From Ailurus styani (taxonomy: Eukaryota; Chordata; Mammalia; Carnivora; Ailuridae), in the NCBI GenBank assembly GCA_002007465.1, contig LNAC01000347.1, positions 732,765-796,764 of the forward strand: a stretch of 64,000 bases of DNA. Reading direction: 5' to 3'. Each line of letters opens with the position of its first letter. Within the stretch, counting starts at the first letter, position 1. Below, piece after piece: positions 44,683 through 55,100 of the stretch. The translations under genes were made by a program, and so were the position numbers. The notes below the pieces were generated by a model. That model was not told where the DNA came from, searched no databases, and saw only the letters and a program-made list of their open reading frames with translations.

Positions 44683-44862
44683 GGGGCACCTAGGTGGCTC
44701 AGAAGGCTGGTTGCCTTTGGCTCAGGTCATGATCTCCAGGTCCTGGGATTGAGCCACATGTCTGGCTCCCAGCTCAGCAGGGCGTCTGCTTCTTCCTCTT
44801 CCTCTGCCTATCCCCCTGTTTCTCTCTGTCTCTCTCAAATGAATAATTAAAAATCTTAAAAA
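44683..44862 (+). mobile_element. CAN-SINE inside the Tigger1
   Basis: A forward copy from GGGGCACCTAGGTGGCTCAG. It is flanked by TAAATTCCATAACTTA and TAAATTCCATAATTTA. Confidence 0.95.
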
Positions 44863-45390
44863 TAAATTCCATAATTTATAAATTAAATTATAAAAGTTAC
44901 AATATAAATTAAATTAGATGTTATTTAATTCACATTTCATAAGGCTGTAACTGCCATAGGTAGTGATTCCTCTGACGGCTCTGGGCAAAGTAAACTGAAA
45001 ACCTCCTGGAAAGGATTCATGACTCTAGATGTCATTAAGAACATTCCAGGGAAGAGGTCAAAATACGAACACTTTCAAACAGAATCACATACTATAGAGA
45101 AATCGTTCATGAAAAGAAGAGTCCATTGATGAGGCAAACTTCATTGCTTTCTTATTTTAAGAAATTGCCACAGCCACCGGAGCCTTCAGCAACCACCACC
45201 CTGATCAGTCAGCAGCCTGAAGGCAAGACCCTCCATGAGCAAAAAGGTTATGACTCACTGAAAGCTCAGAGGACGATTAGCATTTTTTAGCAATAAATAT
45301 TTTTTCCAATAAAGGTATATACTTTGTTTTTTAAAGACATACTGCTATTGTACACTTAAAAGACTACGGAATAGTATAAATATAACTTTT

Positions 45391-45578
45391 TTTAAAAGAT
45401 TTTATTTATTTATTTGACACAGAGAGAGAGAGATTACAAGTAGGCAGAGAGACAGGGAGAGGAGGAAGCAGGCTCCCTGCTGAGCAGAGAGCCCGATGCG
45501 GGCCTCGATCCCAGGACGCTGAGATCATGACCTGAGCCGAAAGCAGAGGCTTTAACCCACTGAGCCACCCAGGCGCCC
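45391..45578 (-). mobile_element. CAN-SINE, young mustelid-type, inside the Tigger1
   Basis: A reversed copy with a perfect 14-base duplication TAAATATAACTTTT on both sides. It shares unusual variants with the SINE at 416-611 (AGGACGCTGAGATC, GCCGAAAGCAGAGG). Confidence 0.97.
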
Positions 45579-45698
45579 TAAATATAACTTTTATATGTGC
45601 TAGGAAACCAAAGAAGTCATTTGACTGACCTGATTGGAGTACGCACTTTACTTTGGTTGTGTAGAACCAAACCTACAGTATCTTTGAGGTGTGCCTGT

Positions 45699-45827
45699 TA
45701 TATTCTCTGCCCACTAAATTATCACATCCTTTGAGGGCTTGAGAATCTTTTAGCACCTACTTACTGTGCCTAACACATAGGAGATGTTCTAATAAATTGT
45801 TGAATAAATGACTAAATGCAATGAAAA
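45699..45827 (+). mobile_element. L2 LINE 3' end
   Basis: TTACTGTGCCTAACACATAG, GAGATGTTCTAATAAATTGT and TGAATAAATGAC are the L2 terminus. It continues the L2 at 42,690-43,138 on the far side of the Tigger1, so the transposon probably split one L2. Confidence 0.75.
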
Positions 45828-46095
45828 TGTCATAATAATAATAACAACACTTACATGATATTTATTACATACCCAACAGTATTCTAGGTTCTTGGCAAAT
45901 ATTAGCCCATTTAAACTTCCTAACAACTATCTAGCATTAGTACTATTATTGTCATTATTCCCATTTTACCATTGAGGAAACAGAAACACAGAGAAATTAA
46001 GTAACTTTCCTAAGGCTACACAATAAGTCCCAGAGCCAGCAGGTAACCCAAAGCAGTTGGCCCTAGAGTCTGGACTCTTAACCATTATGTCCTCA
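45828..46095 (-). mobile_element. MIR, nearly complete
   Basis: The reversed consensus is clear: TATTCCCATTTTACCATTGA, GAAACACAGAGAAATTAAGT and AACTTTCCTAAGGCTACACA. Confidence 0.85.
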
Positions 46096-46768
46096 AAAAC
46101 TGTGCTCTAAATTCAAACCCAAAAATGATGACATGCAACTTAAGATATGGTGCTGTAAAACTACTCTGCTCCATTAACAAAGATAATCTGCAGTCGGCCT
46201 TATAAAAGCAATCAGTATCACAGTATCACAAAGCTCATTTCTTTGCCACTGAGTTTATTTGTAAATCAGATTCCAAGAGAAGAAAATGTGACTTCTAGAA
46301 AATACGATTGAAATCTATCAGACAATCCAAGTGGGTCTGTAACCCAGATAAAAGTGATCATAAACCCAGTGGGCCTCTCATTGTAGAGACATGCCATTTG
46401 TTATGGGTGGCTTTGCAGAACTGGTGTGGTGAGACATTCCAATCATAAACCTAAAGACCAAGGTCATTTATCAGCCTGTTGGAGGAAAGCACAGCAACAC
46501 TGAGAATAGTCACTGAATTCTGCTCTGTCTGTAGCATGCTACCTAAAAAGTCTTTCCCTGATTAACAAAGTAGAGAATTAAATGAAAAGCTCCATATTTG
46601 GCAAATGGACATAGTGTGGTATTGATGATATTGTATCTGGAGGCCAAATAGAAGTGCTTCAAAGCAATGGTGTTCCCTGGTCTATTACCTACTTTAATGG
46701 AACATAATCTTGGAATAGCTGATTCCCTAGAAAAGCACCAGATGAGGATGTAGACCTCCCAACTTCTA
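46096..46768. other. Upstream or intronic sequence, nothing recognised
   Basis: No supported gene or repeat. Confidence 0.5.
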
Positions 46769-46900
46769 GGGGAGCCTGGGTGGCTCAGTCAGTTAAGGAT
46801 CTGACTTTTGATTTCTGCTCAGGTCGTGATCTCAGGGTTGTGGGATCGAGCCTCATGATAAGCTCTGTGCTTAGCATGGAGTCTGCTTAAGATTCTCTCC
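46769..46900 (+). mobile_element. CAN-SINE, left part, split by an L1
   Basis: The head and middle of a forward SINE (GGGAGCCTGGGTGGCTCAGT ... GGAGTCTGCTTAAGATTCTC). The CT-rich remainder is found at 48,166-48,240, beyond the L1. Confidence 0.92.
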
Positions 46901-48165
46901 AAGAATCCATCAAAATCCTTGAGAAGACAGGCAGCAACCTCTTCAACCTCAGCTGCAGCAACTTCTTCTTAGAAACATTGCCAAAGGCAAGGGAACCAAG
47001 GGCAAAAATGAACTATTGGGACTTCATCAAGATAAAAAGCTCTTGCATGGCAAAGGAAACAGTCAACAAAACCAAAAGACAGCGGCAGAATGGGAGAAGA
47101 TATTTGCAAATGACATATCAGATAAAGGGCTAGTATCCAAAATCTATAAAGAACTTATCGAACTCAACACCCAAAGAACAAATAATCCAATCAGGAAATG
47201 GGCAGAAGACAGGAACAGACATTTCTGCAAAGAAGACATCCAATGGCCAACCGACTCATAAAAATGTGCTCAACATCATTCGGCATCAGGGAAATCCAAA
47301 TCAAAACCACAGTGAGATACCACCTCACACCAGTCAGAATGGCTAAAATTAACCAGTCAGGAAATGACAGATATGGGCAAGGATGCGGAGAAAGGGGAAG
47401 ACTCCTACACTGTTGGTGGGAATGCAAGCTGGTGCAGCCACTCTGGAAAACAGTATGGAGGTTCCTCAAAAAGTTAAAAATAGAGCTACCCTATGACCCA
47501 GCAATCATACTACTGGGTGTTTACCCTGAAGATACAAATGTAGTGATCCTTAGGGGCACATGCACCCGAATGTTTATAGCAGCAATGTCCACAATAGCCA
47601 AACTATGGAAAGAGCCCAGATGTCCATCAACAGATAAATGGATAAAGAAGTTGTGGTATAATACTATGCAGCCATCAAAAAAATGAAATCTTGCCATTTG
47701 CAACGACGTGGATGGAACTGGAGGGTATTATGCTAAGCAAAATAAGTCACTCAGAGAAAGACAATTATCATATGATCTCTCTGATAGGAATTTGAGGGGC
47801 AGGGTGGGGGGTNTACTACTGGGTGTTTACCCTGAAGATACAAATGTAGTGATCCTTAGGGGCACATGCACCCGAATGTTTATAGCAGCAATGTCCACAA
47901 TAGCCAAACTATGGAAAGAGCCCAGATGTCCATCAACAGATAAATGGATAAAGAAGTTGTGGTATAATACTATGCAGCCATCAAAAAAATGAAATCTTGC
48001 CATTTGCAACGACGTGGATGGAACTGGAGGGTATTATGCTAAGCNCTGGGTTGTGGACATTGGGGAGGGTCTGTGCTATGGTGAGTGCTGTGAATTGTGT
48101 AAACCTGATGATTCACAGACCTGTATCCCTGGGGCAAATAATACATTATATGTTAATTAAAAAAA
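46901..48165 (+). mobile_element. 5'-truncated carnivoran L1, ORF2 end and 3' UTR, inserted in a SINE
   Basis: The ORF2 C-terminal part begins near 46,905; 47,198-47,686 is an open frame reading ...[19 protein letters not shown]..., typical of L1 ORF2. The 3' UTR ends at CATTATATGTTAATTAAAAA. AAGATTCTCT is repeated on both sides as target duplication. It is the least diverged L1 in the window. It includes two N characters and a duplicated 231-bp block that I think is an assembly error. Confidence 0.93.
47814..48044 (+). repeat. Exact 231-bp duplicate of 47,508-47,738, bracketed by N
   Basis: The block between the N at 47,813 and the N at 48,045 is identical, base for base as far as I can compare, to 47,508-47,738. 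It includes the same private deletion in the 'GTGGTATAATACTATGC' segment. Confidence 0.97.
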
Positions 48166-48240
48166 GATTCTCTTTCCCTCCCCATCTGCCCCTCTCCCTG
48201 CTTGCGCATGTGCTCTCTCTTTCTCTTTCGAATGAAAAAA
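48166..48240 (+). mobile_element. CAN-SINE, right part after the L1
   Basis: The CT-rich tract TTTCCCTCCCCATCTGCCCC to CTCTTTCTCTTTCGAATGAA completes the SINE begun at 46,769. Confidence 0.85.
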
Positions 48241-48391
48241 AGAAAGAAGGAGGAAAGAAGTAGAGGAGAGGAGGGGACGGACAGGGAGAGGAGGGGAGGG
48301 GAAGAGAGAAAAGGGGAGAGGAGGGGAAGGGAGAGGTGGGGAGGGAAGAGAGAAAAGGGGAGGGGAAGGGAGAGGAGGGGAGAGGAGAGGA
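48241..48391 (+). repeat. GA-rich low-complexity tract (SINE tail expansion)
   Basis: Irregular GGGGAGAGGAGG-type units grow out of the A-rich SINE tail. The open frames here on both strands are compositional. Confidence 0.9.
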
Positions 48392-49254
48392 ATTCCAATA
48401 CTGTTCCAGTTCTACCACTAACTATGGGACTTTAGGCAAATCATGCAACCTCTCTATACTTGGTGTCATTGTCCATAAAATAGGGTTATAATCTCTACAA
48501 GCTGTAAAATTCTGCAATTCATCTGGGTTATTTTTGCTTTGTATGGAAGATCAAGCAGTGTGCTGAAACCACCAACAAACAGATCCTATGACATCACCTC
48601 ATGTCACTATGTGGGGGACTCACACAGATGGCAGGAAGGTGGCCTGCTGGTTGTTGGACAGAGAACAAAAGAGCAGCAGTTTCCATCAAAGAGAGCAGAA
48701 GAAATGCTTCTAGAATCCATAGAAGGCCAGCGTCACACATCACTGCATAACTATAAAGGGCTGAGAAGAAACAACGGCAAAATGCCAACTTAGGGTCCAT
48801 TTATAAGGACTGGAACCTTGCTTTGAGCAGCCTTTGGCCTCAAGGAGACAGACATGAAGTTGCAAACAGCCTCAAACACCTCCAGGATCTCCAGGCATCC
48901 TTCAAGTGAGAGGCTGCTGGGCCCACATTGATCTCTGTAGCCACAACTGCCAGGTAGCATATCAGTGTTTATAAAATCATTTTAAAGAATGGCACTACCA
49001 GCAGAATCCTATTATTAGCAGAGATAAATTTGACATGAATTTGGATTCACAAATGGTCAATGCATATTCTCTCCATATTTAAGAAAACCCAACAATCATA
49101 AATAACATCTCAATATCCAAAAATGGGAGATCTGATTTCATAAATTCTGATAACTCTATAAAATAGAATACTATGCACCTATTAAATAATTATGTAGGTA
49201 TTTAACATTTATTGTTTAGAAATATGCATGTGAAATATGTTATGTTTTCCCTTG
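48392..49254. other. Upstream or intronic sequence, nothing recognised
   Basis: MIR-like words occur at about 48,420-48,500 ('ggcaaatcatgcaacctctc', 'tgtccataaaatagggttat'), so a MIR fragment is likely there. Otherwise unassigned. Confidence 0.5.
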
Positions 49255-49350
49255 TTTTTTTCATGTAGTCTCCCCTGCATTTAGAACAGGGACTGACTAG
49301 TGCATAGTACGTGCTCAACAGGGATTTGCTGAATAAACACAATGAATGAA
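49255..49350 (+). mobile_element. L2 LINE 3' tip
   Basis: AGTACGTGCTCAACAGGGAT and 'ttgctgaataaacacaatgaatg' match the L2 end. Confidence 0.65.
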
Positions 49351-49556
49351 AGACATTGTTACAAGAAGCAAATTAAAAGAATATGTGCCACTTTTGTAAA
49401 CATATACATATAGCACAGAGTAAGTATGAGATTGCATATAATAAAAACATTAATATATTAATTGCAATTAATCAAAACATTAATTGTTAAGTAATGGGCT
49501 TATGGAGAATTTTACTTTTTTTCTAGGGTAGATACTATCATTACGGTACTTTTTTT

Positions 49557-49757
49557 TTCTTTAAAAGGTTTATTTTTGAGAGAAAGAGCACACACGTGCA
49601 TGCGTGGGTGGGAAGAGCAGAGGGAGAGAGAAATCCTCAAGCCAACTCCATGCTGAGTGCGGAGCCTTAGGTTGGGGCTCAGTCCCAGGCCCTGAGATCA
49701 TGACCTGAGCCAAAATCAAGGGTCAGATGCTTAACTGACTGAGCCACCAGGTGCCCC
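49557..49757 (-). mobile_element. CAN-SINE, older subfamily
   Basis: A reversed copy. TCATTACGGTACTTTTT / TCATTGCGGTACTTTTT flank it. Confidence 0.93.
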
Positions 49758-49775
49758 TCATTGCGGTACTTTTTA

Positions 49776-51194
49776 ACAATGAACATTTACTACTTTTATA
49801 ATTGGAAAAATGGTTATTGCTATTCTACAAATAGGAATATTTGACAAAAGTATGTAAAACTTGGTAAAACATGATTAATTAGTACAGTGGATTTTAGGAC
49901 ACTCTCCCTCATCTCCCCCCCCCCGCAAAACACCCCAAGATTACAAAGAAATATATACTTATTTGCATTATTCTATGGATTTTGAGCTCGATAGTTAGGA
50001 TTCCATACTAATAAAATTATTTTTAGAAGCATCCTATCTATACTTGCCATAATGTAAGCTAATGCTCATGGAGGGATTGAAGGGGGAAAAATATATGTAA
50101 CATCTACCATTAAGGCGGCAATCGTGTTCTCTTAGATGGGGAAAGGCAATGTATGCAATATTGTCTAAAGAGTTAATCACCACACACAAACCCACATGGC
50201 CTTCACACACCAGTCAGTCCCTGATCATGTGGGAACCTGACACGGCTGAACCCCTGCCTGTGAAAAAAGTGAGGTGCTCCTGTGTGCTACAGATGTGCCA
50301 GAAACACATATCACCTTTTGGACTCAGTGATCTTTCCACCTCTGAATCTCTTCCTTTGCGCATCCCCGTAATATTAATAGGAGAAAGAAAAGACATTAAT
50401 TTGCTGCTGTGCTCTGGGGAAGATGAACAGAGCATAGTTCCTCCTAGTGCCTTTGTCTCTCTCCAGCTGGAATCCTCTGGCTGGGATTCCTTCATTTTCC
50501 TTGTTACTTCCTATACTCCCACATCTCAGGTCAACTCATTTGAACAGGTACTGTCTTCCAAATGCATCGTTAAGACAGAGCACACCTTCCACAGGCAATA
50601 AATAGCATCTGTGTTTAATTCTAGTGGGAGGGTTCAGGGGAGCTGGAAACAGTTTAGAACACACTGAACAGTCCAAAGTCAATCAACAGGTTAGCTGGGT
50701 GTGATGCTCGCTTTTCTTCAGAGACTTCTTGTTTGGGTAGAGGTAAGCTCTGCTGTCTGAAATGCCAGTTAATTAATGCCTAGGGACAGGAATCCCCCCA
50801 GACTTTCCGTAAGAGTGTAGTTATCAGCTTCGTTAGGTATGGGCTGGCGCAGTAACGCAGCCTCTAGGCTTGGTCCAGCCTCTCGCCTGCAGGAAGCTTC
50901 ATCACCCACCCGCAGTCCTGCTGGGACTGGGGCCAACTCAGGTGAACCCTGAAGATCATTGCAGACTCCACTGCAGGAAATCAATCTGGGAAATGTACTT
51001 TCCATAGCAGAAGAATCTGATAACAAATTAAGCCCAGGTTGGAGCAGGATGTAAGGAATGCTGTATCCATACCAATGAAAAGTTAACCCTTTTGCCACTA
51101 ATGCAGTCCACTCTCTTGGTAGTCCCAAGGCCCGGAATTTTTATTTGCTCCCAAGAATCAAGCAAATCACTTCAATTCTCAGTTTCTCTTTAGA
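49776..51194. other. Upstream or intronic sequence, nothing recognised
   Basis: The longest open frames (50,149-50,601 plus, 150 codons; 50,769-51,128 minus, 119 codons) have no recognised domain and no codon-use or splice evidence. Confidence 0.5.
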
Positions 51195-51445
51195 TATCCT
51201 CAGGGCCTTAATTCAATTTCACATTGGCCACGAAGCCTTCTCCAGGCCATCCTGATTTCTTTTCTCCCTGAACACTTACCTGCCTATTCCACACATTTGG
51301 TAAGCAGAACATCCAGACTCAAGCGCTATTTCACTGCTGTGTAGGAAGCCCTGTGTCTCCTGTGTTGCAGGCTCCTTGAGACAGGAAACACGACTCACTC
51401 ATCCTTTCTCTCTCCTATCAGCAACTATCAGAGTAAAGGTGCCCC
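51195..51445 (+). mobile_element. L2 LINE fragment
   Basis: GAAGCCTTCTCCAGGCCATC, 'gcaggctccttgagacagga' and later text follow L2 3' order with strong divergence. Confidence 0.5.
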
Positions 51446-51644
51446 AGAATGTGTCAATAGATAATTGTTTAAGACAAAGTGAAATAAGATTCCCCTTTGG
51501 TCCTCTTTGCTTCTAAAGGTAAAACCAGTGAGATCTTTGATAATGAAAATGTGAGGTATTTTTCAAAAGGAAACATTTGAGTTGGATGTTGTTTATCTGT
51601 GTGTGGTTCATCTACGTGGTAGGTATCTGTAACAGTGTTTAAGC

Positions 51645-51861
51645 TGGGGCGCCTGGGTGGCTCAGTTGGTTGGGCAGCTGCCTTCAGCTCGGCTCATGGT
51701 CCCGGAGTCCTGGGATCGAGTCCCACATCAGACTCCCGGCTCTGCGGGGAGTCTGCTTCTTCCTCTGACCTTCTCCCCTCTCATGCTCTCTCTCTCCTTC
51801 CCTTTCTCTCAAATAAATAAATAAAATCTTTAAAAAACCACAAAAAACAAACAAAAAAAAC
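51645..51861 (+). mobile_element. CAN-SINE, complete
   Basis: A forward copy from GGGGCGCCTGGGTGGCTCAG to AAATAAATAAAATCTTTAAA plus an A-rich tail. CAGTGTTTAAGCT / CAGTGTTTAAACT flank it. Confidence 0.95.
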
Positions 51862-51874
51862 CAGTGTTTAAACT

Positions 51875-53272
51875 TTTAACTGATTTCCAGTCACCAGCTC
51901 ACTTGTGTCTATCTCTTCTTTACCATTGGTACTTGTGTGCCCAAGAATGCCTGAGCAAAGTTGCAGGAAAGAGAGAGGCCAGGCAGAAAAAAGGATGAAG
52001 TAAAATAACACTGGAGCAGGAGTTCACAGATTAGGAGACCTCATTTTTTAAATCCTTGTTGCCTAGAAGTCAGAACAGACTGTCCTGGTTCCCTGAACAA
52101 GCCACATATTTCACCAGTGTTAACTTGTGAAATGCCTGGCAAAAGCCACATTCCGGCTCAGATAAAACCTCTTCTGTGCAGTTTAGCAGAATTAATCAGG
52201 TCCTGTTATACCCCTTTAGCATTATGTTGTAACTGGTTGTACACGTCTTCCTTTAAATTGTGGAATTCATTAAGTTGCACAAGGACGTTACTCAAGACAT
52301 TAGTTTTATTTATTTATTTATTTTAGTTTCTGTTACTTGATTATGAGGATAACAGGCACAAAGAATTTAAGGGATCTATTTAAAGCCCTGAACCAAATCA
52401 GCCCTTAAAGTATGGGCAGACCCCACTGCTTCTGAGTTCTGTGTCCCTAAAGCCAGCCACCCATGTCTCAGAAAAAGAAAGTCCCTCAAACATGAATGGA
52501 AAAAGAGCTGGATGAGAAGTGACAGCCTGTGTGTCTCTGACCTGATGACAGACAAGGAATCGTGGCTCCCTGTGACATCCTGGGTGTGTTATCCAGAGCC
52601 TCCTCTCCCAGGACTTTTCAGGAGGACTCTCTGAAGGGTACCCGTGGAGACCCCTCTCCACTTCCCAGTGTGACCTTTTCTACAACTTGGAGTCATAATT
52701 CATAATCAGTAGCCGGTCCAGTTAAAAATCTTTAGTCATTCCATAGAAGAGCTTCTGTTTGAAAAGCCTGAAAAGTTCAGATCAGTAACTATAAACTGTC
52801 CCATAGCTTCAGTTTTCCTCTCCATTACATGACGACTGCCCACCTGCCTAGCCTGCAAGTTCTACCAAGGTAGTGACTGTTTATCACTCAGGATGGCGTT
52901 GGCTCCAAGATCTCAGATTTGAAGCTCCTCCTTCCTGACCATATATTCCCGACGTCCACCTGTGTGTCCTTACCCTCTAACACGCTGGGCTCCTCCGAAC
53001 CTCTGGTCCCCCAACCTTTCTTCTCGCTTAGCCCACTCACCTCATTTGGTCCCTTGGCCAGCCAATTTCATTCCTACCTTGGCCAGCACACTTCACCCTC
53101 CACTCTTTCGCCAGGCTGCATAGTGCTACTTTGATGACACCCAATTTCTCTCTTTCCTTACCAGCTACTGTGTCCTGCTAGAGACACTCATGAAATACTG
53201 CAAGACCATTATGAACCCATGCCTTTTAGCCTCCATCAGGACTTCACAATATATCTCCAGATGCTCCACGTT
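51875..53272. other. Upstream or intronic sequence, mostly unassigned
   Basis: A (TTTA)n run lies at about 52,305-52,325. No gene or other repeat can be supported. Confidence 0.5.
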
Positions 53273-53288
53273 AAGCATTGTATGTTTA

Positions 53289-53494
53289 TTTTTTTTTATT
53301 TTTTTTAAAGATTTTATTTATTCATTTGACACAGAGAGAGAGATTACAAGTAGGCAGAGAGGCAGGCAGAGAGAGAGGAGGAAGCAGGCTCCCTGCTGAG
53401 CAGAGAGCCCGATGTGGGCTTCGATCCCAGGACCCTGGGATCATGACCTGAGCCGAAGGCAGCGGCTTTAACCCACTGAGCCACCCAGGTGCCC
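53289..53494 (-). mobile_element. CAN-SINE, young mustelid-type
   Basis: A reversed copy with the AAGTAGGCAGAGAGGCAGGC signature. A perfect 16-base duplication AAGCATTGTATGTTTA lies at 53,273 and 53,495. Confidence 0.97.
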
Positions 53495-53529
53495 AAGCAT
53501 TGTATGTTTAAAACCAACTACTGATGTAC

Positions 53530-53960
53530 CTAGTTTTGTGACCAGTGTGACCAATCTCCCAATCACTTAGCCTGGAAATCAAACTGGAATTTCTCCTTTT
53601 CCTCCCCTTCCTTCAAATCAGTCATCAAGCCCCCCCCCTTTTTTTTTAATAGTTGCTGTATATCCAAAACCGATTCCTTCTTTTCCTTCCCCTGTAAGCC
53701 CATATACTGTCGCAGAATTACTATGGTGATAACTTCACAACTGAGCTTGCATCCTCTAATCTCTGGCCCCAGTTCCATCTTATTTGATTTGACTAAAGTT
53801 TGGCTGGTGATGATGACGACGTGCCCCAAAGTCACTCGTAGCCTTCTCCTCTCTGCCGAAGAGAGATCACATTCCTGAGGCTGGTGGTCAAAGCCTTCTG
53901 TGCCCTGACCCTAATCTGCCTCTTCAGACATCACCCCTGCTTCACTTCATGCAGAACAAA
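53530..53960 (+). mobile_element. L2 LINE, left part
   Basis: 'Agtgtgaccaatctcccaat' onward, CTTCAAATCAGTCATCAAGC and 'tggtggtcaaagccttctgtg' follow the L2 3' region. A C9T9 run sits at 53,630-53,647. The rest appears at 54,785-55,100. Confidence 0.6.
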
Positions 53961-54109
53961 ATGGAGTAAATAGCATAGAACATATCAGGGTGCAGCTCAA
54001 GTAAGTGCACCCTTATGTGAGGGTACTGTCCTGCAACTCATGGTTCCTAAAATAAAATCTGCTTGCCACCAAGGGTCATGTTAAAGTTTGCCAACCACTG
54101 ATACCTAAG

Positions 54110-54784
54110 TGTGCCCTAAGACTTTCTCTTTCATTTTGAAATTATGAAATACTGCAAATATACAGACTAGTTTGGAGGATAATATAACAACAATGGTTTG
54201 TCAACTCTTAACATGTCACATGTACTTCATATTTTAAAATATGCATTTATGTGTGTGTATACATGAGTGTGTTTATGTATATGTGTCTCTCTATATGTAT
54301 GTGTGTGTGTGTGTCTATAAAACAGGTACGACTGAGACTTACTTAGCCTCCTGTGTCCACCTATTCCTTTCTTCCCTCCCACTGGCAGTCTCTCTACACT
54401 GAATTTGGTGTTTTTCATTCCCACTAATGTTTTCACATGAAAGCATTATGACACTATAAAATTATATAACTACATGTAATGATATAAAAAAACATGAAAT
54501 TAAATATCCATAAACTATATTGTTTTGTATATTTTTAACCTTTTATAAATTTTGTACCTAACATCCTGCAGCCTTCCTTCTTTAATATGTTTCGTGTTTT
54601 TCCACATTAATCGTGATTCATTTTCTCTGATGAGTATTTTCCAAATACAGTTTCTTTGTCCACCCTCCCGTGGATGGCCATACAGGTTGTTGCCAGTTAT
54701 TTGCTACGACAGACAAGGCTGCAATGTAGTTCCTACATGTCTTCTTGGGTATATCCCTTTGAAGCGGATTCCTCTTCAGGTCAT
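54110..54784 (-). mobile_element. L1 3' fragment, reverse orientation, splitting an L2
   Basis: The minus-strand translation near 54,640-54,750 contains RNYIAALSVVANNWQQPVWP, the degraded C-terminus of L1 ORF2. The stretch 54,110-54,240 resembles a reversed L1 3' UTR. An imperfect TG/TA microsatellite lies at 54,250-54,316. Confidence 0.6.
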
Positions 54785-55100
54785 TGCCCAGGCTATTCCC
54801 TTTACCTGGGATGGACTCCTCCCTATCTCTAGCTCGGGAAACTGCATCCATTCCCAAAGGCACCTTTCACATGCCCAGTCTTCCAGGCCTTCCTTTCCAC
54901 CCAGGTAAAGCACTATCATCCATCCATTCCCCTGCAGCTTTCAATGTGTTTGTCTTGAAAGACATCATCACATCATCACATATAACTTTGTCCTACAGTT
55001 GTTCGGGTACAGCCCCTGAGTTTCTCATGGGCAAGTACTGTGTCATATGGCATTCGATTCTCTCTCCCACCCCACCCTCACCTAGAGCCGAGTGCAGATA
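54785..55100 (+). mobile_element. L2 LINE, right part
   Basis: 'Ggctattccctttacctggg' and 'gggcaagtactgtgtcatat' continue the L2 3' order after the L1 interruption. Confidence 0.55.

Larger units (their letters stand above)
43139..45697 (+). mobile_element. Tigger1-type DNA transposon (TcMar-Tigger), near full span, inactive
   Basis: The left end GGCATACCTTGCTTTATTGT and right end ATCTTTGAGGTGTGCCTG are the Tigger1 termini, next to TA as expected. The transposase gene starts at 43,665 (MASEYSGERRSHTSLTSNQK, the helix-turn-helix region) but stops after 78 codons. Later parts are recognisable in other frames, e.g. [20 protein letters not shown] at 44,297 (catalytic core region). About 0.5 kb of the C-terminal region is deleted near 45,075. 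Three SINEs interrupt it. It is a decayed pogo-like transposase, not a domesticated gene. Confidence 0.92.

Noticed and set aside
43639..45300. CRISPR array, prophage, operon or other bacterial-type system in the window
   Set aside because: No such structure exists; all repeats are eukaryotic transposons or microsatellites.
47198..47992. L1 ORF2 fragments read as genes
   Set aside because: They are the C-terminal end of a 5'-truncated L1, and one is part of the duplicated block bracketed by N.
50149..50601. 150-codon plus-strand open frame
   Set aside because: No recognised similarity, no splice or promoter context; length is within chance for the window. Conservation analysis would be needed to change this.
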